Positions 33,287 through 46,699 of a stretch of 64,000 nucleotides of DNA are shown one piece after another. The position numbers were made by a program, and so were the translations under genes. The stretch is taken from assembly GCA_965153355.1 (NCBI GenBank), contig OZ231126.1, positions 87,234,001-87,298,000 of the forward strand, in the 5' to 3' direction. The stretch's first letter is position 1. Every line of letters starts with the position of its first letter. The notes under the pieces are model-generated. The model was not told the origin of the DNA, ran no database searches, and saw only the letters and a list, made by a program, of their open reading frames with translations. This stretch comes from Flaccisagitta enflata (lineage: Eukaryota > Chaetognatha > Sagittoidea > Aphragmophora).

Positions 33287-33409
33287 AGTCATCCAAGGAT
33301 CACACAATGTCAGTGGTATCTAATACCCTGCTTGGAGTGATCAGCTGAAAAAGTAGCGTGAGAATAGGGCAGCAGCCTAAAAGGGCCAATGTCTTTTAGG
33401 ACACTGGAG
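33287..33409 (+). mobile_element. Family F 5' end, solo
   Basis: AGTCATCCAAGGATCACACA, then ATACCCTGCTTGGAGTGATCAGCTGAAAAAG, AGGGCAGCAGCC and CTTTTAGGACACTGGAGTGA, named here in parts. No core or 3' end follows; family H-like sequence begins directly. Confidence 0.82.
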
Positions 33410-33545
33410 TGACCCCGCGTTACTTGTTTTTTTCATAACTGGCTGTGTCTGTTGGTCGGTTGGTTGGTTGGTCAGTCTGTCGGTCGGGTAACGCATTCGT
33501 TTGACAATCCACACGTCGCACCTTATTGGCCTACTTGGCCTTGTT
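33410..33545 (-). mobile_element. Family H remnant, minus strand
   Basis: Begins CCCCGCGTTACTTGTTTTT, which is the reverse of the variant AACAAGTAACGCGGGG end. A TTGGTCGGTTGG core (33451-33490), GTAACGC and a final GGCCTTGTTC follow. The terminal hairpin is absent. It may be two overlapping partial copies. Confidence 0.6.
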
Positions 33546-33557
33546 CATTCATGAATG

Positions 33558-33972
33558 CTTTTTGGGCAGCGGCCCCGAAGGGGGCAATGGCCTGTAGAAC
33601 ACAGGGGGACTTTTGTTAGTTCGTTTGTTCGTTTGTTTGTTCTCCGTTCATCCCCCCCAGGCCCTCTCAGACCTGAAATCTGCCCTCTCAGCCCTAAAAT
33701 TTACCCTCTCAGGCCTGAAAACTGCCCTCTCAGGCTTTGAATCTGCCCTCTCAGACTTTAAATCTGCCATCTCATGCCTGAAATCTGCCCTCTCAGACCT
33801 GAAATCTGTCCTCTCATGCCTGAAATCTGTCCTCACAGGCCTGAAATCTGTCCTCTCAGGCCTGATATATGCCCTTGCAGACCTGAAATCTGTCCTCTTT
33901 GACCTGAGATCTGTCCTCACAAGCCTGAAATCTGTCCTCTCAGGCCTGTAATCTGCCCTCGCAGATTCAAGG
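33558..33972 (-). mobile_element. Family F element, copy E, 5' end missing
   Basis: The left end, TTTTTGGGCAGCGGCCCCGAAGG ... CTGTAGAACACAGGGGG, is the 3' arm in reverse. A GTTCGTTTGTTC tract precedes about 14 units of the type CTCAGGCCTGAAATCTGCC to 33965. The 5' arm and module are lost. Confidence 0.83.
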
Positions 33973-34250
33973 TTGGAGGGATGCATCACTTTTCCTTCCC
34001 ACCCACATAACAGCCCCCTACCACCCACCAAACTGTCCCTGCCCAACAGAATAACTGCTTGTGCCCTTTCGAAGCGATTCCGTATCAGTCATGTTTCCAT
34101 TCTTGTTTTTGTCCTGTGCAGATGTCCAACGTGTGCATATGTTGGTCGGTTGGTCAGTCGGTCGCTCAGCCTTCTGTTTGGCTCAGAATTAAGGATTGCT
34201 ATAGACGGGAAAAGCAGATAAAAGAACAGTTATCATTCATGACTAAATTG
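33973..34250. other. No gene recognised
   Basis: Contains CCCACCCACATAAC-type C-rich sequence and a GGTCGGTTGGTCAGTCGGTC tract at 34144-34165 like the family H core, so a broken family H copy may lie here. Confidence 0.45.
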
Positions 34251-34288
34251 AATGAATGAATGAATGAATGAATGAATGAATGAATGAA
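34251..34288. repeat. GAAT microsatellite
   Basis: Nine or so GAAT units. Confidence 0.95.
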
Positions 34289-35513
<1,225 letters not shown>

Positions 35514-35547
35514 TTTGTAACAGGGGTGTATATTATTGAGTCGCTTT

Positions 35548-35825
35548 TGATTTTTTTCCCCCCCCTGCCCTTGATTTTCTTCCCCGCGATGCGTCGCGTC
35601 GCATTCTTTTATCCATGATTTTCTTCCCCATATAGCAATAAAACTATGTAGTTAAGGTATAAATAGTGTTAAATTGTGTTCTACTAATTGAGTTTTATGA
35701 TTTGGTACTGTCAAAAGTTATATTTTCCCCAAATTTCCTTTTTTTTCTCTTTTTTTCCCCCTTGATTTCCTTCCCCATCTCCAGACCCTTTGATTTTTTC
35801 CCCCCCCCCACCGGGGGGGGGGGGA
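35548..35825. repeat. TTGATTTTCTTCCCC interspersed motif ending in a C10/G12 hairpin
   Basis: TTGATTTT-C/T-TTCCCC-like words recur at about 35548, 35571, 35618, 35762 and 35790. The last leads into ten C, ACC, then twelve G (35800-35824), a near-perfect homopolymer hairpin whose G strand could also form a quadruplex. The words may mark a decayed repeat. Confidence 0.6.
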
Positions 35826-36699
35826 AACTCAAGAATATACAGGCCTGGTTTGTAATTGTGTAAGTATTTCCAATTTTTCATCATACCAGAAGTTTGAACC
35901 TCAGTGATGCACACATGCTTTATAGTATTTGCGTGCGCACTCACTCCACCATTTCCCACTCAAATTTCGGTTTTGTCCTTCGATGATGATCGTTGTTGCG
36001 TGAAAGGAGCCAACCCCTCCCCCCCCCCCCCCGCACAATGGAATATGTTCGAGGTTTGGATTAAGATTTGGCCCTCAACACGGAAGGATAAGCCCAAAGT
36101 TCCGCTCAAAAGGTCTCTGACACGCAGCAGTTGTTCTTGGTCATGAAATATTTCCCCAATTTCAAGCCTAGGTTAAACGCTTCATTCGATATCATGATTT
36201 TGCCCTGAGTTTGAGGCCAGCCTCTATTTCAATTCTTTGACAAGGCCGAACATTGCAAACGTTAACAGGCGCGTACTCTTGAAAATTGGCGATGGAATTG
36301 TCTTAACAGATTCCTTTCATCATGATTGGACTGATTGGACGTAACAGTAATCAGACCAATCTACGGATGGGCACTCTGCTTTCCCGGTCAGACGTAGCAT
36401 TGGTATCTTAGCTTGTCTTGCTTCATTGAATTGAAACGCACCCTTTATGGTCACAGCAATGTCTTACATAGGTGACCTCTACACAAAAACAAGCGTACTT
36501 TTTATGGGGTAGCGAGAAGATGATGAAGAAACAAGCCCGAACTGGCAACGATGCGTCCATACTGTGTCTCTGCGTATATTGATCATGTGACACATATGGA
36601 TTGACAGATGGACAAACAGACAGATGGAACGACAAGAGTAGTTATGGAAGCTCTCAAATCACGTTTGTCTTGCAGTAGATTCAGTGTAGGATCTCGTCG
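35826..36699. other. Unique sequence, no gene recognised
   Basis: A C14 run lies at 36019-36032. No gene or structured repeat was found. Confidence 0.5.
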
Positions 36700-36862
36700 T
36701 GGCCAAAAACGGCCGAAAACCGCGGTTTTTGCACAGGCTTAACGGACCGACGGACGGACAGACGGACCGACCGACGGACGGACCGACGGACGGACCGACG
36801 GACGGACGGACGGACGGACGGACAAACCCTCTTATAGAGATGCGAGGACGCATCTAAAAAGA
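36700..36862 (+). mobile_element. Family H-like element, AGATGCG hairpin subfamily
   Basis: GGCCAAAAACGGCC and AAACCGCGGTTT palindromes precede a GGACGGACCGAC core (36738-36825). ACCCTCTTATAG follows, then the perfect hairpin AGATGCG-AGGA-CGCATCT at 36838-36855 and AAAAAG. Stem and loop sizes equal those of the AGTCGCG subfamily but the stem sequence differs. The 5' end is not certain. Confidence 0.75.
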
Positions 36863-38655
36863 AAGAAAGAAAGAAAAGGAAAAATAGTGAGAAAAGGAAA
36901 AACAAGGTATATAATTCATTTCATTTTCAATAACTCGCGTTTCTTTTAACATAGCATGAACGTCCACCGTGACTTACTTGCTCAGTGTATTTATTCTCTT
37001 CACTTAAATCGGTTCTGCGCCTCTAACCTTCCGCCTTCCAACTTCCCCACGTGTTCAAGTAGAGTCGCTGCGGGTACGTCTAAAATTTTAACTTTGAGAC
37101 GTTTAAGAATCCTCGTTAACGTTCATTAACGAGACGCAATTGATACATTATAAAGGCGAATGTCACAATCTCTTTTCGATGAGAGAACCCAACTCACTAC
37201 CACGTTAACAGTATTACCGCAATGTCTATTGCATTGTGACAAGTTTTTATAGTTGGATGACCTTTCTAACTACCTGGATTACCTTGCCAAACCATTTTTT
37301 GTGACTACCCCTACCCCTAGGGGTAGTAAAAATTAGGTCAAATTGGTTACATTGGCATGTCCGGATTTTGTCCGGACAAGCAAATAACAAGCAAAACCTA
37401 TCAAAAATAGATTATCTGATCATTTCTCAGCTTTTAATCAGTTATCATCATTCCAATGTGATGTACAAAAAATTTCATCCTACTGCGCAAATGCTAAGTT
37501 GTTCAAATATTGTATTATCATCAAATTTTGATCCTTCTAATTTTTTTGCTATTTCATGGCAAAATCTGAGTATGCCGATTATCTTTTTTTAAAACACTAT
37601 AAATTCTCAAAGTTAATCCCTTTTCAGGTTTCTATCTAATAGAGGACTACTTAAAGGACATACGCTCCAAATTTCATGCCACTGTGAAACCCTAATCCCG
37701 CGTAATGACACTTTTCTTCAAGCGTGATTATTCTGCACACCCCCCCAGCTCTTCTGTCACGCTCATGTCACGCTTTAAGTCTGTCACTGTCACGCCATTG
37801 TGAAACTGATGATGGAAATTTGGATAACACCATGAGAAAGAGCATGAAATTTTGCATATACACTGAAAATTTCAGGTCTTAACTCCCGGGCATTCAGCCA
37901 TAATGAAATTTTCAATGTGATTGGTCAGTAAATTGTTGCAGAATTATCATGCTTCAAGATGAATCTTCGTAGTTAATTCTTTGTTATGTACTGGTATGCA
38001 CTGGTAAACCAAAAAAATCAGGAAATGCCCATATCTTGGAAACCCTTTGAGAGAGACAAAAGATTTTTTGCATGGATCAATTCTGTACTGAAATTATTAC
38101 GAACAGAGCATTTGCTGCATCTGGGACACATCTAACCAACCCAACCAGCCCAACCAGCCTACCACCCAAAAATTTCAAAAAACGGCATAACTTCTAAAAT
38201 ATTTGTCCGATTTGGCTGAAATTTTGCACAGTGGTTCTTTCAGAGAATGCCTACTTAAATTAATCGTTGCCGAAAGATTCAGTAAATTTTTGCCAACTGA
38301 CCCAACCAGCCAAAAAAGCTGCTTATGGAGAATTTTCAAAAATAATTGAAATCTCATTTTTTTTTTCAGCAGAATTGGGTCTGATGGAATTCTTGAACTG
38401 TGATTTAGTAAAATATTCCCATTTTTTTGGTTTTGCGGACTTTAACAACTCAATTTTTGCTTATTTTTGATCATTATTTGTTGCATTTCAGCCTAATTTA
38501 CATGAAAAATCAAGGATCAGTGACAAAATTCAGTTTTTGAACCATGTTCATATTGACATAAGCTATCTGATTATGAATGTTTTTGACAAATTTTCTCAAT
38601 TTTGAAATTGACCTATTTGGCCATCTCTCAAAAAGGAGATTATAGAAACAGCCTA
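36863..38655. other. AT-rich sequence, no gene recognised
   Basis: No protein frame of note. A small palindrome CTACCCCTAGGGGTAG lies at 37312-37327 and CTCGTTAACGTTCATTAACGAG near 37107-37128. Wording such as TGAAATTTTGCACAGTGG recalls the AT-rich MITE interiors elsewhere, so old elements may be present. Confidence 0.45.
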
Positions 38656-38745
38656 AAAATTAAGGATTTTCATTAAGTAACTTAGGGATGTAATTGATAC
38701 ATTCTAAAAGATTAAGGATTTTCATTAAGTAACTTAGGGATGCAA
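38656..38745 (+). repeat. 52-bp tandem duplication
   Basis: ATTAAGGATTTTCATTAAG followed by TAACTTAGGGATG occurs twice, 52 bp apart, with near identity. Confidence 0.9.
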
Positions 38746-38847
38746 CATATAATTCATTTGCGTGTTAATGAATCGGAAGGACCACTTAAACACAAGCTAC
38801 TGCAGAAATCTTTTAAATTCATACTTTAGGAACAAAGATTTAGAAGA

Positions 38848-39060
38848 AACAAGGCCGGATACACGGCTACCCTAGTTGCGTGCGGGTGGGCAGGAGCAGT
38901 GCTGGAGAAGGTCACTGGGTCATCTGGGCAGGAACTGTGTGCTCAAAAACCTCAAAAACGCCGAAAAAGTAAAAAGGGGACCGACCGACGGACCAACCGA
39001 CCGACCGATCGACCGACGGACCGACATAGCGGGGTGTAGAGTCGCGTAGCACGCGACTAA
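38848..39060 (+). mobile_element. Family H element, plus strand, reference copy
   Basis: Begins AACAAGGCCGGATACACGGC, then TACCCTAGTTGCGTGCGGGTGG, GCAGGAGCAGTGCTGG and a unique part, then the GACC/GACG core (38976-39024). AGCGGGGTGTAG precedes the hairpin AGTCGCG-TAGCA-CGCGACT at 39040-39058 with AAAAAA beyond. All parts are present, so it is the best type copy. No open frame; non-autonomous. Confidence 0.9.
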
Positions 39061-39734
39061 AAAACCCGCACATTTCTAGCTTCTTACGTTATAGACAAAC
39101 TTTTTTTCGAACACCTGTTACATACCTGGGGCAATGTTGTTTCAACTTTCATACAGTCGCTTCTCCACGACTAAGACGTCTCTAAAATAAATTATCTGAT
39201 CACTTCTTATAAAGTTCAACCAGTCTAAAGCACAATTTAAAACAGCGTTTTTTTCACTGTTTCATTTTTTTTTCTTGTTCCTTCTATTTCCCGTTTTCTA
39301 CATCTTCAAGGAAAATTTGACAAGTTTCTTCTCTAATCCACGAGAAAATGATGATGACGATGAAGATGCATTTCGAGTTTAGCAAGAAAGAAGAAGGGAG
39401 TGTTCTGATGAATGGCATTTTTTCGTCTTGAGCGGAGGATGAGACTGGCTTAAGTGGGTGTCATAACCAATTAGGAATCTTCACTTCAACCTAAATCGGT
39501 TCTCTTTCGGGGAAAATCCGCATATTTGGGTAGTACGCTTTAGTTGGAATATTTTCCGTTAAAGATTTAAGGCAAAACGCTGAACTGTGTTCCGCTTTAG
39601 TTCCATTTCTTCTCCCCATCTTCATCCTCATATCTCGCTGAACCTATAACCTCATCGTAAGAGGGAAAAAAGGTGATCATTTTCTTCAAACCTTGCCACT
39701 AAAAAGACTTCATTCTATCGCTTCTATTCGTTTT
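39061..39734. other. Unique sequence, no gene recognised
   Basis: A short GATGAC patch lies at 39350-39366. Nothing else recognised. Confidence 0.5.
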
Positions 39735-39955
39735 TAGTCGCGGAATCGCGAATCTAAAAGAGGCTTCCTTCGGTCCGCTGGCTCGTCCACTTGTCTGTTT
39801 GTCAGTCCGTCCGTAATGAATGAGGCGGAAAGTATTGAAACGCGCATGTCCTCCCCTGCATGTTTGTGTGTGAGTGAAAGGAGGGAGTGGAGGCGGGTTT
39901 TGCCCCCTCCTCTTTACGCGTCCGTGACGATATTGTTACCCCGCGTTACATGTTA
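39735..39955 (-). mobile_element. Family H element, minus strand, variant
   Basis: A degenerate hairpin end (AGTCGCGGAATCGCGAATCT at 39736-39755) is followed by AAAGAGGCTT and a GGTCCGCTGG/GTCCGTCC core. The far end, GCGTCCGTGACGATATTG ... CCCCGCGTTACATGTT, matches the variant AACAAGTAACGCGGGG terminus. Confidence 0.72.
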
Positions 39956-40161
39956 AAATCCGCCCAGCCGTCACACGTTCTCAGTGCGGCGAGTGAAAAT
40001 CTTCATTACGAAGTTGTTTTGGTTTCTCTCATTGAAACATTAGACTCAATCCCTAAAATAAACATTTCAAGGGAAGCATATATGACAGCTTTCATGTTTT
40101 GAATATACACTCCACTGTCTCCTCTTTCCTACTCTTTATTTTGAAATAAAATGGGTCTCTC

Positions 40162-40163
<2 letters not shown>

Positions 40164-40217
<54 letters not shown>
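40164..40217. repeat. CTGT then CT microsatellite
   Basis: TCTG units then a pure TC run. Confidence 0.95.
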
Positions 40218-40221
<4 letters not shown>

Positions 40222-40801
40222 CTCTTACTATTCATCATCATCAGAGACCGTCCAACCGACCGGCTTCTCCACTAAGTATTTCACTGAATCAGTCAAATAT
40301 AGACGCAGTTTTCAAAGTTGGTTGTGTTTCCTTCATTCGTAGTCTAAAAACGTTTTCTCTTTTCAGCCTTCCTTCTTGCTTCTTTGTCTCGTCATTTTTA
40401 CACCCACTTCAAAAATTTGACAGATCATTGGAACAGAGTGAAAGACCTTGGTAAAAGAGAGGGAATTAAGATGAAGACAGAGAAGATGGAGGGGAAGGAG
40501 AAGAAGCAATGCAAGCTGTCCGTCCGTCTGTCACTTCGTTCTCAGAACAACAGCTAGAAGATGATATCGCGCATCATTTCCCCAATAGGCGTAGTATTTT
40601 CGGCCTGGTTTTATCGGATGATTATAGCTACCAAAAAATTTTGGGTGACTTGGCAGGGGTATCATTGTGAATCGATGTATCAGGGACCGAGAGAACGACG
40701 CTATCGACCGACCGTAAAGTCGCATGCACCCAACTTGCCCAACGTTAAAAACTCTCTCCAGAAAACATGATTAGCAGATTGAAAAAAAAAAGTAACAGCT
40801 A
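40218..40801. other. No gene recognised
   Basis: Positions 40680-40732 (GACCGAGAGAACGACG ... GACCGACCGTAAAGTCGCATGC) look like a decayed family H core and hairpin. Otherwise unique. Confidence 0.45.
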
Positions 40802-41396
40802 TAAGGCAGAATACGGTCAGCAGTATTCGTCCCCATTCCCCTGCATAAGTGGATTATTAATAAAGTTGAGGGGAGAGCAGGAAAGCAGCCCTGAAGGGGA
40901 CAAAGTCCTGTAGAACACAGGAGATTTTTTCCCTATTGTTCTACCTATATTGGAAGCTGGAATTTGTACCAAAGAGACTTAGATCAAGGTCTCCAAGGCA
41001 ATGATCTGGATCTGAGAAACCAGAAACTTTTGCTGCGAAACCAAGATCTGGGTCTTTGAACCGGGGAATTGGATCTTGGAGGCTCGGATCTGGGTCTCAG
41101 AGGCCAGTATCTGGGTCTCCTAGGCCATGATCTGGATCTCAGGGGCTTAAATGAAGAACTTCAGACCAGAATTTAGATTATTTAGCCAAGATTGGGGCCA
41201 TTTTGCCCGGATTTGTGCCTATAAGGCAGAATTTGGGTAAGAATGGGTCCCAAAGGGCATGAATCCCTGGTGATGGGGCAGGGGGACAGATAGATGAATG
41301 AACTTTCAGACAGTCTTACGCATGGATGGACAGATGGATGAACAGATTCCTCCTGTGTTCTACAGGACTTCGTCCCCTTTGAGTCCACTGCCCAAA
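40802..41396 (+). mobile_element. Family F element, copy F, with different cargo
   Basis: A diverged 5' module (40802-40875: ACGGTCAGCAGTATTCG ... GAGGGGAGAGCAGG) and arm (AAGTCCTGTAGAACACAGGA) are followed by a core whose units read ATCTGGGTCTCAGAGGCC, not the GAGAGGGCAGATTT type. GGACAGATGGATGAACAG precedes the 3' arm CCTGTGTTCTACAGGAC ... CACTGCCCAAAAA. Same ends with a different tandem repeat inside. Confidence 0.82.
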
Positions 41397-41397
41397 A

Positions 41398-41655
41398 ACC
41401 AAGTATCCCGGCGTTGCAATTCCGTCGCGGACGGGTGGGCACTGGGCAAGGGGCGTTCCCTATCTTCCTTAAACGCCAGTGATCAGATCAGCGAAACGTT
41501 TGAGCAGGGGCAGCGATACAAAAACTGTCTGTAAACGCTGAAAAATCAAAGACAGACTGACTGACAGACTGACCGCCAACATTACTACAGACTGATGAAA
41601 CGACCGACCGACCAACCAGTAGTGCGGGTTATTGAGTCGCGCTGCACGCGACTCT
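41398..41655 (+). mobile_element. Family H element directly after family F copy F
   Basis: Starts ACCAAGTATCCCGGCGTTG, then CCGTCGCGGACGGGTGGGC. A GACTGACC/GACCGACC core lies at 41552-41618, and the perfect hairpin AGTCGCG-CTGCA-CGCGACT at 41635-41653 is followed by CTAAGG. It begins at the A-run of family F. Confidence 0.85.
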
Positions 41656-41911
41656 AAGGCAATGAAGAATATGACAGAATAGAAAGAAAATGTTTCAAGA
41701 AATTCTCTCTGACATTCGACGATGCATCTTTTTTTCCTAGGCAAAGTATTTTCTTGTCCCATTTTCCCCGATTCTTGGTTGATATTTGTCTTCAATACGC
41801 TTGTAACAAAGTCTTAACTTTTGAAACGTTACACACATCTTCTAAATAACAAAAACTGCCAATGAGTCAATCTAGAAATGATCTTTTCGGATTGTTCTTC
41901 TTTTTTAAAAT

Positions 41912-41914
<3 letters not shown>

Positions 41915-41991
<77 letters not shown>
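41915..41991. repeat. CT microsatellite
   Basis: A pure TC run of about 77 bp. Confidence 0.97.
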
Positions 41992-41995
<4 letters not shown>

Positions 41996-42294
41996 CTTCG
42001 TCTTTCTTCAAAGTCTCAAATGTCTCAAGTTTCGCCCAAAAAAGGAAAAGAAGAAATAAAGGAAAGACGATGATGATGAAAAACGTCATAACAGTGTGAA
42101 ATATTTGGCGGCGATGAACGTCTCGAAGGAGGAGGAGAAGGAAGAGGAGGAGGCTTTCACTTTTTTCTTCTTATTTCTTTTGCTGATTATTTGATTCAAA
42201 ACACAAAATGATGAATCAAATGGGAGGGTGAATGACACTGAGCTAGAAAAAACAAGGTCATTAGACCCACGTCGCTTGCGTCAGTTCTTCAAGG
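41992..42294. other. No gene recognised
   Basis: A GGA-rich patch lies at 42125-42150. At 42251, AACAAGGTCATTAGACCC resembles a truncated family H start. Confidence 0.4.
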
Positions 42295-42454
42295 AACAAG
42301 GCCGGATATTCGGCAAGACAGTCGTGGACGGTTGGGCAGGAGCAATGATGCGAAAACCGCCCAGAATTCAAAAATGTGACCGACATACCGACCAACATAC
42401 CGACCGACTTACCGACCGACACAGCAAGGTGTAGAGTCGCGTGTCTGCGGCTAA
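42295..42454 (+). mobile_element. Family H element, plus strand
   Basis: AACAAGGCCGGATATTCGGC, then GTCGTGGACGGTTGGGCAGG, a CGACATACCGACC core, CAAGGTGTAG, and the hairpin AGTCGCG-TGTC-TGCGGCT at 42435-42452 followed by AAAAAG. Confidence 0.88.
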
Positions 42455-42605
42455 AAAGTCGGGCAGGCAGACAGAGGAACAGACAGATAGATAATAGTTT
42501 TCAAAAATACCTTTGAAATAACTGTTTACGCTCTCAATATTCTTTTCTAGTGTTCTAAGATATATGAAAATACAAAAAAAAAGCCTTTACAACAACTTTG
42601 TGACA

Positions 42606-42622
42606 GAGTGGCGTAGCACGCG

Positions 42623-42715
<93 letters not shown>
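42606..42715. repeat. Solo family H hairpin abutting a GA microsatellite
   Basis: AGTGGCG-TAGCA-CGCGCCG (42606-42624) is the family H hairpin with point changes, and the GA run (42625-42715) starts immediately after it. Confidence 0.8.
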
Positions 42716-42718
<3 letters not shown>

Positions 42719-43148
42719 AATGTCTGGCAGCAAAGAAAAAACACATCAGGGTTGACAATAAATACAACAAAATGTTTGACAAAGTGCTTTCTTATTTTAA
42801 GCTTTAGAAAATGGAAACTGCCTCTATCTCAAAATTTGCAATGAACTCTGTCTAGGCATCTTCCTTTGGGGGGAAAAGAGTAAAAGAAAAACAATAAAAA
42901 ATCCAAATTTATGTTCAGAACGCTAACAGCGCGGTAGATCGGCTCCTTAAAGAACTTCCACTCTCACATTCCTTTGTTGTTATTTTTTCTTGGTGGACAT
43001 GCATCTTGCATCCTCTTTCTTCTTTGGAAATTTACGAGGCTTTTAAGACATTTAACCATTTCATGCTCTTAGTTTATCTTTTCTTTTTCTTTGACCTCTC
43101 CTTTGAAGAATCGCCATAAAATATGGCAATCTTAACGAAAAGGTCTGT

Positions 43149-43149
<1 letters not shown>
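42716..43149. other. Unique sequence, no gene recognised
   Basis: Nothing recognised. Confidence 0.5.

Positions 43150-43201
<52 letters not shown>
43150..43201. repeat. CT microsatellite
   Basis: A pure TC run of about 52 bp. Confidence 0.97.
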
Positions 43202-44805
<1,604 letters not shown>

Positions 44806-44960
44806 AACAAGGCCGGATACACGGCAATACAGTCGCGGACGGTTGGGCAGGAGCCGTAATGCGAAAACCGCTTGCAATTTAACATTTAACAATATTTCTT
44901 ACCTACCGACCTACCAACCTACCGACACGGCAAGTTCTAGAGTCGCGTGTCCGCGACTAG
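44806..44960 (+). mobile_element. Family H element, plus strand, perfect CTAG-ended hairpin
   Basis: AACAAGGCCGGATACACGGC, then AGTCGCGGACGGTTGGGCAGG, a CTACCGACC core, CACGGCAAG, and the hairpin AGTCGCG-TGTC-CGCGACT at 44941-44958, ending CTAG. The 5' A-run merges with the preceding CA array. Confidence 0.9.
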
Positions 44961-45358
44961 AAATAAGAGTTAGACAGATTCCGAAGAAGTTACCTAATCA
45001 AAGACAATTAGACACATCCGAGACGCAGACTGTACTTAAACGTACACTCGTATAGTCATATAACGTTTTAACAAACACGCCCCTAACGAAAATTCGCCTT
45101 TAAAGAAGCAAATTTTCTTTGGATTAACTTTATTTTCCACTGAGAAATTTGTCTCTAACAAAAGAAATATAGGAATGATTTTTGACTGCACCAACGCATA
45201 AAAATATCATTAATGTACGAAAAGAAAGATTCCATTGCAAAATTGAATGATTCATAATAATCAAACGAAAACTTGAATACCACAGTCCGCCTCTTATCAA
45301 TTACAGAAATCTGAAATAATGAAATAGAATTTCCTTGATCGCCCTTTTCTCTTTCTTC
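44961..45358. other. Unique sequence, no gene recognised
   Basis: Nothing recognised. Confidence 0.5.
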
Positions 45359-45785
45359 CTTTTTGGGCAGCGGCCCCAAAGGGCCGATGTCCTGTAGGAC
45401 ACAGGGGTGAATTTCCATACATACGTATGTCCATCCCCCCCCCCCAAAGCTTCTCAAGCCTCAAATTCCTATTGAGTAACATGGAAAATTAACGAAAAAG
45501 CAAAAAATGTATGTTTCCCATTGAATAAAATGGAAAATTGATAAAAATTGAAAATAATGATAAATTTCTATTGAATAACATGGCAAATTGACAAGAAATT
45601 GAAAAAAATGCAAAGTTCCTATTGAATATCATGGATAAATACTCAGGACATATAGAAATTCACCCATGTGTCCTACAGGACATTGGCCCTTTGGGGCCGC
45701 TGCCCTGCTCTCACTCTACTTCTTCAGCTAATCACTCCAAGCAGGGCATCGGGTACCGCTGACCATGTGCGATCCTTGGATGACT
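45359..45785 (-). mobile_element. Family F element, copy G, with third cargo type
   Basis: The left end TTTTGGGCAGCGGCCCC-AAAGGGCCG and TGTCC-TGTA-GGACA hairpins mirror the right arm ending at 45705. The core repeats CTATTGAATAACATGGAAAATTG-like units (about 45 bp period), unlike copies A-E. The 5' module, AGCAGGGCATCGGGTACCGC ... GATCCTTGGATGACTTGTT, lies on the right only. Confidence 0.88.
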
Positions 45786-46216
45786 TGTTTTTTCTATCAT
45801 TCTTCTTTTTCTTTCACTCTTTTTTAAATGCAATTTCAAGAAGAAAGGATAGGAAAATTTTAAAAGCTTGGCGGAATTATGAGTTTTTGTTTGAAGTTTT
45901 TGTTTCTTGGTGGTGATTGGCAAAAAAATCAGAGGTCCCGCCGAGATGAAAAAGCAAGAGATGAATATCGCCCGCATGGAGCAATGAAAATTTGAAAAAC
46001 CCCACACACTTGAAACCTCGGTCGGCCTTTTTTGCCTGATCGCTATCTCACTAATCATTTGCTTTTTATTTCTACGCTCGTATGCATATCTTCTTAAGCC
46101 AGTGGTTAGTGATTTTTGCAGAAATGCATTTTAATGTAACCCATATCTCCATATGAAAGTTAAAGCGTTTTATATAAATCTATCACGCCATATATTGAAA
46201 ACATTTCTCATGTGAA
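45786..46216. other. Unique sequence, no gene recognised
   Basis: Nothing recognised. Confidence 0.5.
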
Positions 46217-46314
46217 AAAAATCATCACAGGTTAAATCATCACAGGTTAAATCATCACAGGTAAAATCATCACAGGTAAAATCATCACAGGTAAAATCTT
46301 CACAGGTAAAATCG
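46217..46314 (+). repeat. 15-bp minisatellite AAATCATCACAGGTT
   Basis: About six and a half units of AAATCATCACAGGT-T/A-A with very few changes. Confidence 0.95.
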
Positions 46315-46699
46315 TTCGCCTCCACCAGAGGCTTACCTCACTGCTCTAACTACAATGGCAAGTGGATTGTAGCTACATTATCGAAGTGTTGATCTGTGCT
46401 TCCGATGGATTCAAAAGAAGTTTTAGCGGGCAAATGCTTGAAATTCGTTTATGCTTAAAGAGCGTATTGCAAGTTCAGCACGCTTTACCACTCTGTCACA
46501 ACGACTGTGCGAGGGTCGTTGATGGAAAAAGCATTTCCGGTCGCTGCTCCTCCACCATGGCTCACTCTTTTCTCCCTACCTACCTCCCATTCGAGCTAGC
46601 TTTAGTTTTCTGGATGTCCAACCTCCGCTGGAGTTTCCAATCACCCTTTTTCCAATCCTGTGTAGAGACAATCCCTCCAAATTACTTTGAAGGGCCTCC

